A stretch of 64,000 nt of DNA from assembly GCF_963526985.1 (NCBI RefSeq), contig NZ_CAURPW010000001.1:124001-188000 (forward strand), given 5' to 3'. A program made the translations under genes and the position numbers. This DNA is from an uncultured Campylobacter sp. (GTDB lineage: Bacteria; Campylobacterota; Campylobacteria; Campylobacterales; Campylobacteraceae). Shown piece after piece: positions 51,871 through 59,677 of this stretch. The notes under the pieces were generated by a model. It was not told the origin of the DNA, did not search any database, and saw only the letters and a program-made list of their open reading frames with translations. The first letter of the stretch is position 1; every line of letters starts with the position of its first letter.

Positions 51871-53175
51871 TTATTTTAGCTGTAAAATTTTGATCGCGTC
51901 AATCGCCGATTTTAGTTGTATATCGTCGTTTACGTTAGCCTCGGTTATTATAGTCTTATTATCCGTGATTTTCGTAGAGTTTTTGTCGCTATTTGCGTCT
52001 ATTTTGCTCAGTTCGTTGGTTAGGTGTTTTTTTAGTTCGCTCTCTTTTATAGAAAAGGCATTCTCGTCATGCTGAGGCACTTTACCCGGAAATACGATGA
52101 TATCAGGCTCCACGCCCGTTGCTTGTATGGTGCGGCCGCTAGGCAGGTAGTAGCGAGCTATCGTTAGGCGGATAGCCTCTTTGTCGTCTACGGGTAGGAT
52201 GATTTGCACGCTGCCTTTACCGAACGTCTTTTCGCCGATAACGACGGCTCGTTTGTGGTCTTGTAGCGATCCGCTCACGATCTCGCTCGCGCTCGCGCTT
52301 CCGCCGTTAACTAGCACCGCAAGCGGTAAATTTGTGATTTTATTTGCTCTTGCAGCTTTAAATTCGCTATTTTCGCTCTCATTTCTACCCTTTTGAGATA
52401 CTATCACGCCGCTATCTATAAACAAATTCGTCAGTCCAACCGCTTGATTTAAAAGTCCGCCCGGGTTATTTCGAAGGTCTAGTATGATACCTTCCGCTTT
52501 TGGATATTTTTTGATAAATTCCTCGGCCTTTTCAGTTACGTGCTTATCAAAATTCGTCACGCGAAGATAGAGGATGTTGTCTTTTTCGATCATCTTTGCG
52601 TAAACGGACTCGACTGAGATGATGTCGCGCACGAGTTTCACGTCAAACGGCTTTTGCTCGCCTTTTCGCACGATAGTTATCGTGATAGGCGTCTTTGGTT
52701 TGCCGCGCATTTTATTTACCGCTTCGTCTATGGTGGTGCCTAGGGTAGTATTGCCGTCGATGCGAAGGATGATGTCGCCGCTTTTTATGCCAGCTTTATC
52801 GGCAGGCGTATTTTCGATAGGCGAGATGACGGTTAGTGCGCCGTCTTTCATACCGACCGTGATGCCAAGGCCGCCAAATTCCCCGTTTGTCTGCACCTGC
52901 ATGTCTTTAAACGCCTTTTCGTTTAAAAACCCGGAATGTGCGTCAAGGTTGTTTAAAAGCCCTTCTATGGCTTTATCTACGATCTCTTTAAACTGTAAAT
53001 CATCAACATAATATTTTTCGATAGTAGAAATGGTTTTTGTGAGTTTTGAGAGCGATTGTAGTTTAGAATTTGAGCCGTCCTCAGTGGCTTTAGCGTTTAA
53101 ATTTGCGCTAAAAACAGCTCCGAAAATCATCGCGCCCGCAACGCTCGAAAACAAAAACATCTTTTTTTTATTCAA
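51871..53175 (-). CDS. ctpA: Carboxy-terminal processing protease
   Basis: A periplasmic serine protease, 434 residues. It has a signal peptide (about 1-28), a PDZ domain (about 95-170; GGLGITVGMKDG, DKAGIKSGDIILRIDG) and the S41 catalytic domain, with serine in GGSASASEIVSGSLQDH and lysine in GEKTFGKGSVQ. It probably trims envelope or lipoprotein substrates. It is divergent from clpB, with about 180 bases between. Confidence 0.94.
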   Translation of the reverse strand: MNKKKMFLFSSVAGAMIFGAVFSANLNAKATEDGSNSKLQSLSKLTKTISTIEKYYVDDLQFKEIVDKAIEGLLNNLDAHSGFLNEKAFKDMQVQTNGEFGGLGITVGMKDGALTVISPIENTPADKAGIKSGDIILRIDGNTTLGTTIDEAVNKMRGKPKTPITITIVRKGEQKPFDVKLVRDIISVESVYAKMIEKDNILYLRVTNFDKHVTEKAEEFIKKYPKAEGIILDLRNNPGGLLNQAVGLTNLFIDSGVIVSQKGRNESENSEFKAARANKITNLPLAVLVNGGSASASEIVSGSLQDHKRAVVIGEKTFGKGSVQIILPVDDKEAIRLTIARYYLPSGRTIQATGVEPDIIVFPGKVPQHDENAFSIKESELKKHLTNELSKIDANSDKNSTKITDNKTIITEANVNDDIQLKSAIDAIKILQLK

Positions 53176-53291
53176 AGTTAATCTCCTGCCTTTTTAAGTG
53201 GGGGTATTTTAGTTAAATTTGCCTAAAAATAGGATAAAAGATTTAATAAAATTTAATTTTCTTTCGTAAGTATTTATATAAAACCGCTTAG

Positions 53292-53325
53292 ATAACTTGA
53301 CAATAATCGACTAAAGTTATATAAT
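53292..53325 (+). promoter_or_regulatory. clpB promoter with HAIR-like HspR operator
   Basis: TTGACA (53297-53302), 17 bases, TATAAT (53320-53325): a consensus sigma-70 promoter. Overlapping the -35 is CTTGACA-ATAATCG-ACTAAAG (53296-53316), matching 11 of 14 positions of the HAIR consensus CTTGAGT-N7-ACTCAAG. An additional perfect inverted pair, ATAACTT/AAGTTAT, spans 53292-53320. HspR represses clpB in C. jejuni, so heat control is likely. Confidence 0.72.
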
Positions 53326-53353
53326 ACGCTCATTATAAACTAAAGGAGAAAAA

Positions 53354-55927
53354 ATGGCGAATTTAGGCGAAAATTTAACCGCGCAAATGCAAGAGCTGGT
53401 AGAAAAGGGCGTCGCGCTAGCGATACACGCGAAAAATCCGCAAACCTTTCCGCTTCACTTGCTTTGGGCTCAGGTCGCAGATAGCGGCTCGCTACTAAAC
53501 CAAGTCTTTAACAAAATGAACGTTAGCAAAGACGCCGTGGAGCTTGAAGTAAAAAGCAAAGCCGCGCAGCTACCGACAAGCTCAAACGTGAGCAAAGAAA
53601 ACGTGCAAATTTCAAAGGAGCTCATAAACTCTCTTGAAAGCGCAAAAGCTCTGATGGTGAGTCTGGGAGATAGCTATATCGCGGTGGATACGTGGATTAT
53701 CTCGGCGCTTGAGCTGCCTGAGATCAAACAAATTTTAGGCAAATTTACGGACGTTTTAGAAATCCGCAAAAATTTAGAAAGCATCAGGGCAGGGCGTAAG
53801 ATAGATAGTCAAACCAGCGACGAGACGCTAGATAGTCTTGAAAAATACGGCATCGATCTAACCGCAAAGGCGCTAAATAAGGAGCTAGACCCTGTTATCG
53901 GGCGCGATGAGGAGATCACGCGCATGATGCAAATTTTAATAAGAAAAAGCAAGAATAATCCTATTTTACTAGGCGAGCCGGGCGTGGGTAAAACCGCTAT
54001 CGTAGAGGGCCTAGCGCAAAAAATCGTGGCAAAAGACGTGCCCACTAGCCTAGCAAACAAACGCGTAGTAGCACTCGATATGAGCGCGCTAATCGCTGGC
54101 GCAAAGTACCGCGGCGAATTTGAAGATAGGCTAAAAGCGGTCATAAACGAGGTAAAAAGCGCTGGAAATATCATCCTATTTATCGACGAGATCCATACTA
54201 TCGTGGGCGCGGGAGCTAGCGAAGGCAGTATGGACGCGGCAAATATCCTAAAACCCGCGCTTGCTAGAGGCGAGCTGCACGCCGTGGGCGCTACGACGCT
54301 AAAAGAATACCGCAAGTATTTCGAAAAAGACGCCGCGTTGCAACGCCGCTTTCAGCCTATCGACGTAAAAGAACCCAGCGTAAACGAAGCGCTTCAAATT
54401 TTACGCGGCATAAAAGAGCGCCTCGAGGTACACCACGGCGTGACGATCACCGATAGCGCGCTGGTCGCGGCGGCAAAGCTAAGCGACCGCTATATCTCAA
54501 ACCGCTTTTTGCCGGATAAAGCGATCGATCTCATCGACGAGGCCGCAGCCGAGCTAAAAATGCAAATCGAAAGCGAGCCGTACGAGCTAGCCCGCATCAA
54601 ACGCGAGATCGTAACGCTGCAAGTCGAAAAAGAGGCGCTAAAAATGGAAGACGAGGCTAAAAACGCCGCTCGTCTAGCCGAAATAGAAAAAGAAATCGCC
54701 GATCTAAACGAGCAAAAGCACGCCCTTGACGGTAAATTTGAAAACGAAAAGGCGGTTTTCGGCGGTATCTCAAAAGCTAAAAAAGAGATAGACAGCCTAA
54801 AAAGCGAGGCCGAGATAGCGCGCAGAAACGGCGATTTGCAGCGCGCTGCCGAGATAGAATACGGCAAAATTTTAGAAGCGGCCAACCGCCAAAAAGAGCT
54901 CGAAAAAAAATGGGATGAGATGAAAAAATCAGGCGTGCTGCTCAAAAATCAGGTCGATGAGGAGCTGGTGGCTGAAATTTTAAGCAAATGGACGGGAATT
55001 TCGGTCAGCAAAATGCTAACTAGCGAAAAGCAAAAATATCTGATGATCGAGGAGCATTTGCGTGAAAGCGTCGTCGGTCAGGATGCCGCTCTGCACGCTC
55101 TAGCAAGAGCTATCAAGCGAAACAAAGCGGGCCTAAACGAGGGCGCGCGTCCGATCGGATCGTTTTTGTTCCTGGGGCCTACGGGCGTGGGTAAAACGCA
55201 GTCGGCAAAGGCTTTGGCTAAATTTTTATTTGACGACGAGCGCGCGCTCATACGCTTTGACATGAGCGAATACATGGAAAAGCACAGCGTCTCTCGCTTG
55301 CTCGGAGCGCCTCCCGGATACGTGGGTTACGACGAAGGCGGACAGCTGACCGAAGCCGTGCGCAGACGTCCGTATAGCGTCATACTTTTTGACGAGATAG
55401 AAAAGGCTCACAAGGACGTGTTTAACGTGCTTTTAGGCATCCTAGACGACGGAAGGGCGACTGATAATAAGGGCGTGACGGTCGATTTTAAAAACACGAT
55501 CATCATCCTCACGTCCAACATCGCGTCAAATTTTATCATGGATCTAAAAGGCGAGGAACGCGAGCAGGCGGTCAAAAATGAGCTTAAAAATTACTTTAAG
55601 CCAGAGTTTTTAAACCGACTAGACGATACGATAATCTTTAATCCGCTTGATGAAGACGGGCTAATAAAAATCGTAGATATAATGTTTAAAGAGCTTGAAA
55701 AAACATTGCAAAATCGCGGTATCAAGGCGAGCCTAAGCGAAGAGGCAAAGAAATTTATCGCGGGCGCGGGCTTTGATATCGTTTACGGCGCTAGACCTTT
55801 GCGCCGCGCGCTCTATGAGCTAGTCGAGGATCCGCTAGCTGATATGATCCTGCGCGACGAGCTTGAAAGCGGGGATGAAATCGTAATCGGCGCAAACGGA
55901 GAAAATATAACTATAAGTAAAATTTAG
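53354..55927 (+). CDS. clpB: ClpB disaggregase
   Basis: A hexameric AAA+ chaperone that works with DnaK to rescue aggregates. 857 residues: N domain (1-150), first AAA with GEPGVGKTAIVEGLA (about 204-218), the long M-domain coiled coil (about 405-525), second AAA with GPTGVGKTQSAKALA (about 605-619), and the C-terminal domain. SD AAAGGAGAA is present. DnaK-GrpE are encoded at 26-28 kb under related control. Confidence 0.97.
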   Translation: MANLGENLTAQMQELVEKGVALAIHAKNPQTFPLHLLWAQVADSGSLLNQVFNKMNVSKDAVELEVKSKAAQLPTSSNVSKENVQISKELINSLESAKALMVSLGDSYIAVDTWIISALELPEIKQILGKFTDVLEIRKNLESIRAGRKIDSQTSDETLDSLEKYGIDLTAKALNKELDPVIGRDEEITRMMQILIRKSKNNPILLGEPGVGKTAIVEGLAQKIVAKDVPTSLANKRVVALDMSALIAGAKYRGEFEDRLKAVINEVKSAGNIILFIDEIHTIVGAGASEGSMDAANILKPALARGELHAVGATTLKEYRKYFEKDAALQRRFQPIDVKEPSVNEALQILRGIKERLEVHHGVTITDSALVAAAKLSDRYISNRFLPDKAIDLIDEAAAELKMQIESEPYELARIKREIVTLQVEKEALKMEDEAKNAARLAEIEKEIADLNEQKHALDGKFENEKAVFGGISKAKKEIDSLKSEAEIARRNGDLQRAAEIEYGKILEAANRQKELEKKWDEMKKSGVLLKNQVDEELVAEILSKWTGISVSKMLTSEKQKYLMIEEHLRESVVGQDAALHALARAIKRNKAGLNEGARPIGSFLFLGPTGVGKTQSAKALAKFLFDDERALIRFDMSEYMEKHSVSRLLGAPPGYVGYDEGGQLTEAVRRRPYSVILFDEIEKAHKDVFNVLLGILDDGRATDNKGVTVDFKNTIIILTSNIASNFIMDLKGEEREQAVKNELKNYFKPEFLNRLDDTIIFNPLDEDGLIKIVDIMFKELEKTLQNRGIKASLSEEAKKFIAGAGFDIVYGARPLRRALYELVEDPLADMILRDELESGDEIVIGANGENITISKI

Positions 55928-55983
55928 TTTAATTTTTTAGGCGGCGTTAAATTTATGATTTAATTTTAACAAAACCGACTAGC

Positions 55984-56021
55984 AATTCAAGGCGGCAAAT
56001 TTAGTCGCCTTGAATTTTTTT
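55984..56021 (+). terminator. Strong intrinsic terminator after clpB
   Basis: Perfect 11-base arms AATTCAAGGCG (55984-55994) and CGCCTTGAATT (56006-56016) end in a run of seven T. It separates clpB from the nickel-type operon. Confidence 0.92.
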
Positions 56022-56119
56022 AAGTCGGTAAAGCGACTTGTTCCGCAAAACGGCTTTAAATTTCATACTTTGGCTTATAGCGATACTGCTAAAATTCAGA
56101 CTTATAGCTTAAAATTTCC

Positions 56120-56148
56120 TTGACAATTCATATTAAAATTTATATAAT
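56120..56148 (+). promoter_or_regulatory. Promoter of the nik-type operon
   Basis: TTGACA (56120-56125), 17-base spacer and TATAAT (56143-56148): full consensus, which is rare in this genome. A consensus promoter of this strength is usually held down by a repressor; inverted repeats follow directly. Confidence 0.75.
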
Positions 56149-56158
56149 AGCAACAGAT

Positions 56159-56206
56159 AATACGAAAAAGTATTGTGTATTACTTTTTTATCAAAAAAGG
56201 TAATAT
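56159..56206 (+). promoter_or_regulatory. Inverted repeats, possible NikR-type operator
   Basis: Two palindromes lie between the -10 and the start codon. AATAC-GAAAAA-GTATT begins at 56159. GTATTAC (56177-56183)-N16-GTAATAT (56200-56206) has the arm length and spacing of the E. coli NikR site GTATGA-N16-TCATAC, with inner arms TTTTTT/AAAAAA also complementary. Nickel repression is an inference; the inner A/T arms could also form a hairpin in the leader. Confidence 0.5.
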
Positions 56207-56240
56207 ATTGAAATTTTACGATTTCAAAAAAGGATTTAAA

Positions 56241-57797
56241 ATGATAAAAAAATTTCTCGTTTCTGCAGCTTTTTTAGCAGCTTGTTTTGCGCAAAATCCA
56301 AACGATAATACCCTAAATTTCGCCGTTTCTAAAAACGTCGGCGAGCTAAATCCGCATCTATACTCGCCAAATGAAATGTTCGCGCAAGATATGGTTTACG
56401 AGGGGCTGGTTAAATTTGAAAACGGAGGCAAAATTTCGCCTTGGCTGGCCAAGTCTTGGAGCGTAAGCGACGACGGCAAAATTTATACGTTTGAGCTGCG
56501 CCGAGACGTCGTTTTTTCAAACGGCGAAAAATTTAACGCAGCCGCGGTAAAAGCAAATTTCGACGCCGTTTTAGCCAACCGCAAGCGCCATGAGTGGTTA
56601 GAGCTTGCTAGGCTGATAGACGGTTGCGAGGCGACGGGAGAATTTGAAGTAAAACTAAGCCTAAAAAACGCCTACGAACCGACTCTACGCGAGCTTAGCC
56701 TCATACGTCCGTTTAGATTTATCGCTCCAGGCGCGATGAAGGACGGCGGCACGAAAGACGGCATAAAAGAGCCCGTGGGCACCGGCGCATGGAGATTGGT
56801 CGCCACCGAGCGGGGCGTTAGCGATACTTTTGTGAGGAACGATAAATTCTACGGCGAGCTGCCTAAAATTTCTAAAATAGTCGCGCGCGTGATACCGGAG
56901 CCAAACACCAAAATCATCGCGCTAAAAACGGGAGAGGTCGATCTCGTATACGGCGGCGAACAAATCCCGATAGATAGCTTTAACGAGCTTAAAAAAGAGT
57001 TTGGCTGGGCGGTTTCTCAGCCGGTTTTTACCCTAGTTATCGCATTAAATTCGGCCAAATTTCCTACGAATGACGAAGCGGTTAGAAAGGCGTTAAATTT
57101 AAGCGCGAACAAAGATCCTATAGCTCAAAAAATATTTTTTAACGCGGCGAAAAAGGCTGATTTTTTATTTGACTCCTCAGTTCAAAACTCCGACATAAAC
57201 GCCAGCGCGTATAATTTCGACGTTAAAAAGGCAAATCAAATCCTAGATGCCGCAGGCTACGCGACGGGCAAGGACGGCGTGCGATACAAAGACGGAAAAG
57301 CTCTTGAGATAGAGCTCGTATATATCGGCTCAAACGCCGTGCAAAAGGCTATAGGAGAGGTTTTGAGAGCTAATTTTTCTAAAATCGGCGTTAGGTTAAA
57401 TTTAAAAGCCGACGAGGCGACTATCTTTTACAAAAAGCAAAAAACCGGCGATTTTGGCGCCGTATTTAACTCCACTTGGGGCGCGCCTTACGATCCTCAG
57501 GCTTTTTTAGCTTCGATGAGACTGCCGGCGCACGCTGATTATCAAGCTCAGCTAGGACTAACAGGTAAAGCGCAAATCGACGAGAAAATCGAACGTATCG
57601 CGCTTAGCCTAGATGCAAAAGAAAGACGCGATCTAACCCGCGACGTTTTAACGCGCCTGCACGAGAGCGCGGTGTATATTCCTATCGTTTACGAGACGAC
57701 TAAGGCGCTTTGGAACAAGCGCGTAAAAGGCGTGGAATTTGATGCTTTAAAAGATCGCATACCGTTTGAAAAGATGAGCCTGGACGCTGCAAAATAA
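56241..57797 (+). CDS. nikZ: Nickel-type ABC substrate-binding protein
   Basis: Periplasmic SBP family 5 protein, 518 residues from the preferred start at 56241, which has AAGGAT upstream and begins a clean signal peptide (MIKKFLVSAAFLAACFA). The frame opens earlier at 56175 but that region holds the operator-like repeats. NKDPIAQKIFFNAAKKADFLF and LNFAVSKNVGELNPHLYSPN, each in part, resemble NikA/NikZ: FAVSKNVGELNPH is the start of the mature fold. The ligand is probably nickel chelate for hydrogenase or urease; a peptide cannot be excluded. Confidence 0.85.
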   Translation: MIKKFLVSAAFLAACFAQNPNDNTLNFAVSKNVGELNPHLYSPNEMFAQDMVYEGLVKFENGGKISPWLAKSWSVSDDGKIYTFELRRDVVFSNGEKFNAAAVKANFDAVLANRKRHEWLELARLIDGCEATGEFEVKLSLKNAYEPTLRELSLIRPFRFIAPGAMKDGGTKDGIKEPVGTGAWRLVATERGVSDTFVRNDKFYGELPKISKIVARVIPEPNTKIIALKTGEVDLVYGGEQIPIDSFNELKKEFGWAVSQPVFTLVIALNSAKFPTNDEAVRKALNLSANKDPIAQKIFFNAAKKADFLFDSSVQNSDINASAYNFDVKKANQILDAAGYATGKDGVRYKDGKALEIELVYIGSNAVQKAIGEVLRANFSKIGVRLNLKADEATIFYKKQKTGDFGAVFNSTWGAPYDPQAFLASMRLPAHADYQAQLGLTGKAQIDEKIERIALSLDAKERRDLTRDVLTRLHESAVYIPIVYETTKALWNKRVKGVEFDALKDRIPFEKMSLDAAK

Positions 57798-57938
57798 TGC
57801 GTAAATCGCTTCTTTACGGCAATCGTCCTTTGCTCGTTTTTGTTTTTTTCGAGTCGCTTTTTGGGCTATTTTTGCGCGGTACGGAGTTAAATTTACCTCT
57901 TGCGTCGCGCTTATTTGCATATTATTTAGAGCTTAAAT

Positions 57939-58871
57939 ATGCTTAAATTTATCGTTAAACGTCTGCTTTTGCTTATTCCCGTCATGTTTGCGGTTAGCGT
58001 TTTGATATTTGCGCTACTGCGGCTAAACGGCACGGACGCGGCTATGAGCTATCTAAACGCCTCGGGTATCGCGCCTACGGACGCGGCTTTGGCTCATGCT
58101 AGAGCGCAGCTTAACCTAGATAAGCCGATTTTTGAGCAGTACGCGGTTTGGTTAAAAGACGCCTCGAGCCTAAATTTCGGCGCGTCATACATCACCGGCA
58201 GAGCCGTGAGCGAGGATATGGCGCACTATTTTCCGGCCACGCTAAAGCTAGCCGCGCTAGGGCTATTTTTCGCGCTTGTTTTTTCCGTTCCGATGGGCAT
58301 ACTTTCAGCGATCTATAAGGATAAATTTATCGACTACGCCGTGAGGTTCGTTTCGTTTTTGGGCGTTTGTACGCCGAATTTTTGGCTAGGATTTTTGTTG
58401 ATTTTGCTATTTTCCGTGCATCTTAAAATTTTACCGCCTTTTGGCGACGGCGGGCTTTCGCATCTTTTGATGCCGGCATTTGCGATATCTTTTATGTCTA
58501 TCGCGGTAAATTCTCGCCTCATCCGCGCAAATTTACTCGAAATCAAAAGCAAACGCCACGTAAGCTATGCTAGGATGCGCGGACTATCCGCCTCTCGCGT
58601 ACTCTTTAGCCACGTGTTTAAAAACGCATCGCTGCCGGTTATTACGGCGCTTGGTATGCATATAGGCGAGCTAGTAGGCGGCGCGATGGTGATAGAAAGC
58701 GTATTTGCGTATCCGGGTATCGGCAGATATGCGGTCGAGGCCATCATAAACAACGACTATCCCGTGATTCAGTGCTTTATTTTACTGATGGCGTTTGCGT
58801 TTGCTATTAGCAACCTCGTTATAGACGTGCTTTACGCCTTTATAGATCCGCGCATAAGGACTAACGCGTGA
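57939..58871 (+). CDS. nikY: ABC permease, NikB type
   Basis: 310 residues with six membrane helices. The first helix, KRLLLLIPVMFAVSVLIFALLRL in part, and the EAA-type loop (YARMRGLSASRVLFSHVFKNASLP, in part YARMRGLSASRVL) near 205 are typical of DppB/NikB. It follows a 141-base gap after the binding protein with no terminator seen, so it should be in the same operon, and overlaps the next permease by four bases. Confidence 0.9.
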   Translation: MLKFIVKRLLLLIPVMFAVSVLIFALLRLNGTDAAMSYLNASGIAPTDAALAHARAQLNLDKPIFEQYAVWLKDASSLNFGASYITGRAVSEDMAHYFPATLKLAALGLFFALVFSVPMGILSAIYKDKFIDYAVRFVSFLGVCTPNFWLGFLLILLFSVHLKILPPFGDGGLSHLLMPAFAISFMSIAVNSRLIRANLLEIKSKRHVSYARMRGLSASRVLFSHVFKNASLPVITALGMHIGELVGGAMVIESVFAYPGIGRYAVEAIINNDYPVIQCFILLMAFAFAISNLVIDVLYAFIDPRIRTNA

Positions 58872-59677
58872 AAAAAATTTGGCTGGTTTTTGCCTGTTTT
58901 ACCGCGTTTGCGATGATTTTTATCATGCTTTTTGCGCCTTTGCTAGCGCCCTTTGATCCAAACGAGATTGATTTAGCGGCTAAATTTGAGCCTGCTAGCC
59001 TTTCTCATTTTTTAGGCACGGATCATCTTGGCAGAGACGTATTTTCTAGGCTTTTATCGGCTACTAGCATATCGCTGGGTTCGGCGTTTGCGACTATTTT
59101 TTTGATACTTTTTTTGGGGATTTTAGTCGGCGGGACGGCGGGGTTCGTAGGCGGGCGAACGGATCAAATTTTAATGCGGATTTGCGACGTGTTTTTTAGC
59201 GTACCTACCGTCATTTTAGCGCTATTTTTGGTTGGAGTTTTAGGAACTGGGATGATAAACGTCGTTATCGCTATCTCCGTATCGCACTGGGCGTGGTACG
59301 CTAGGATAGTGCGCAGTATCGTACTAAGCTTAAAAAATGCCGATTACGTGCTGATAACTAGGACTTCGGGCGCAAGCGAAACGGTAAATTTTAAAAAAAA
59401 TATGCTCCGCCCTATCATCGCTCAGTGCGCGGTGCTAGCGTCTTTAGATATAGGGCATATCGTGCTGCATATTTCCGGGCTTAGCTTTTTAGGTCTTGGC
59501 GTAAAAGCGCCCGCGGCCGAGTGGGGCGTGATGATTAGCGACGCAAAGGAGTACGTTTTTAGCCATCCCGAGCTTATTTTTTATCCGGGTATCGCGATAT
59601 TTTTGTGCGTGATGAGCTTTAACATCATCGGCGAGAGCCTGCAAGAGCGCCTAGGCGCGGTATCGGAGGATAGATGA
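58868..59677 (+). CDS. nikX: ABC permease, NikC type
   Basis: 269 residues. The motif GTDHLGRDVFSRLLSATSIS (about 53-72) is characteristic of DppC/NikC permeases, and the EAA loop is near 160 (YVLITRTSGASETV). It forms the heterodimeric channel with the upstream permease. It overlaps both neighbours by four bases. Confidence 0.92.
   Translation: MKKIWLVFACFTAFAMIFIMLFAPLLAPFDPNEIDLAAKFEPASLSHFLGTDHLGRDVFSRLLSATSISLGSAFATIFLILFLGILVGGTAGFVGGRTDQILMRICDVFFSVPTVILALFLVGVLGTGMINVVIAISVSHWAWYARIVRSIVLSLKNADYVLITRTSGASETVNFKKNMLRPIIAQCAVLASLDIGHIVLHISGLSFLGLGVKAPAAEWGVMISDAKEYVFSHPELIFYPGIAIFLCVMSFNIIGESLQERLGAVSEDR

Noticed and set aside
56175..56240. An upstream start for the nickel-binding protein at 56175
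   Set aside because: It would place the operator-like repeats in coding sequence and put a charged stretch ahead of a clean signal peptide that begins at 56241 with its own SD.
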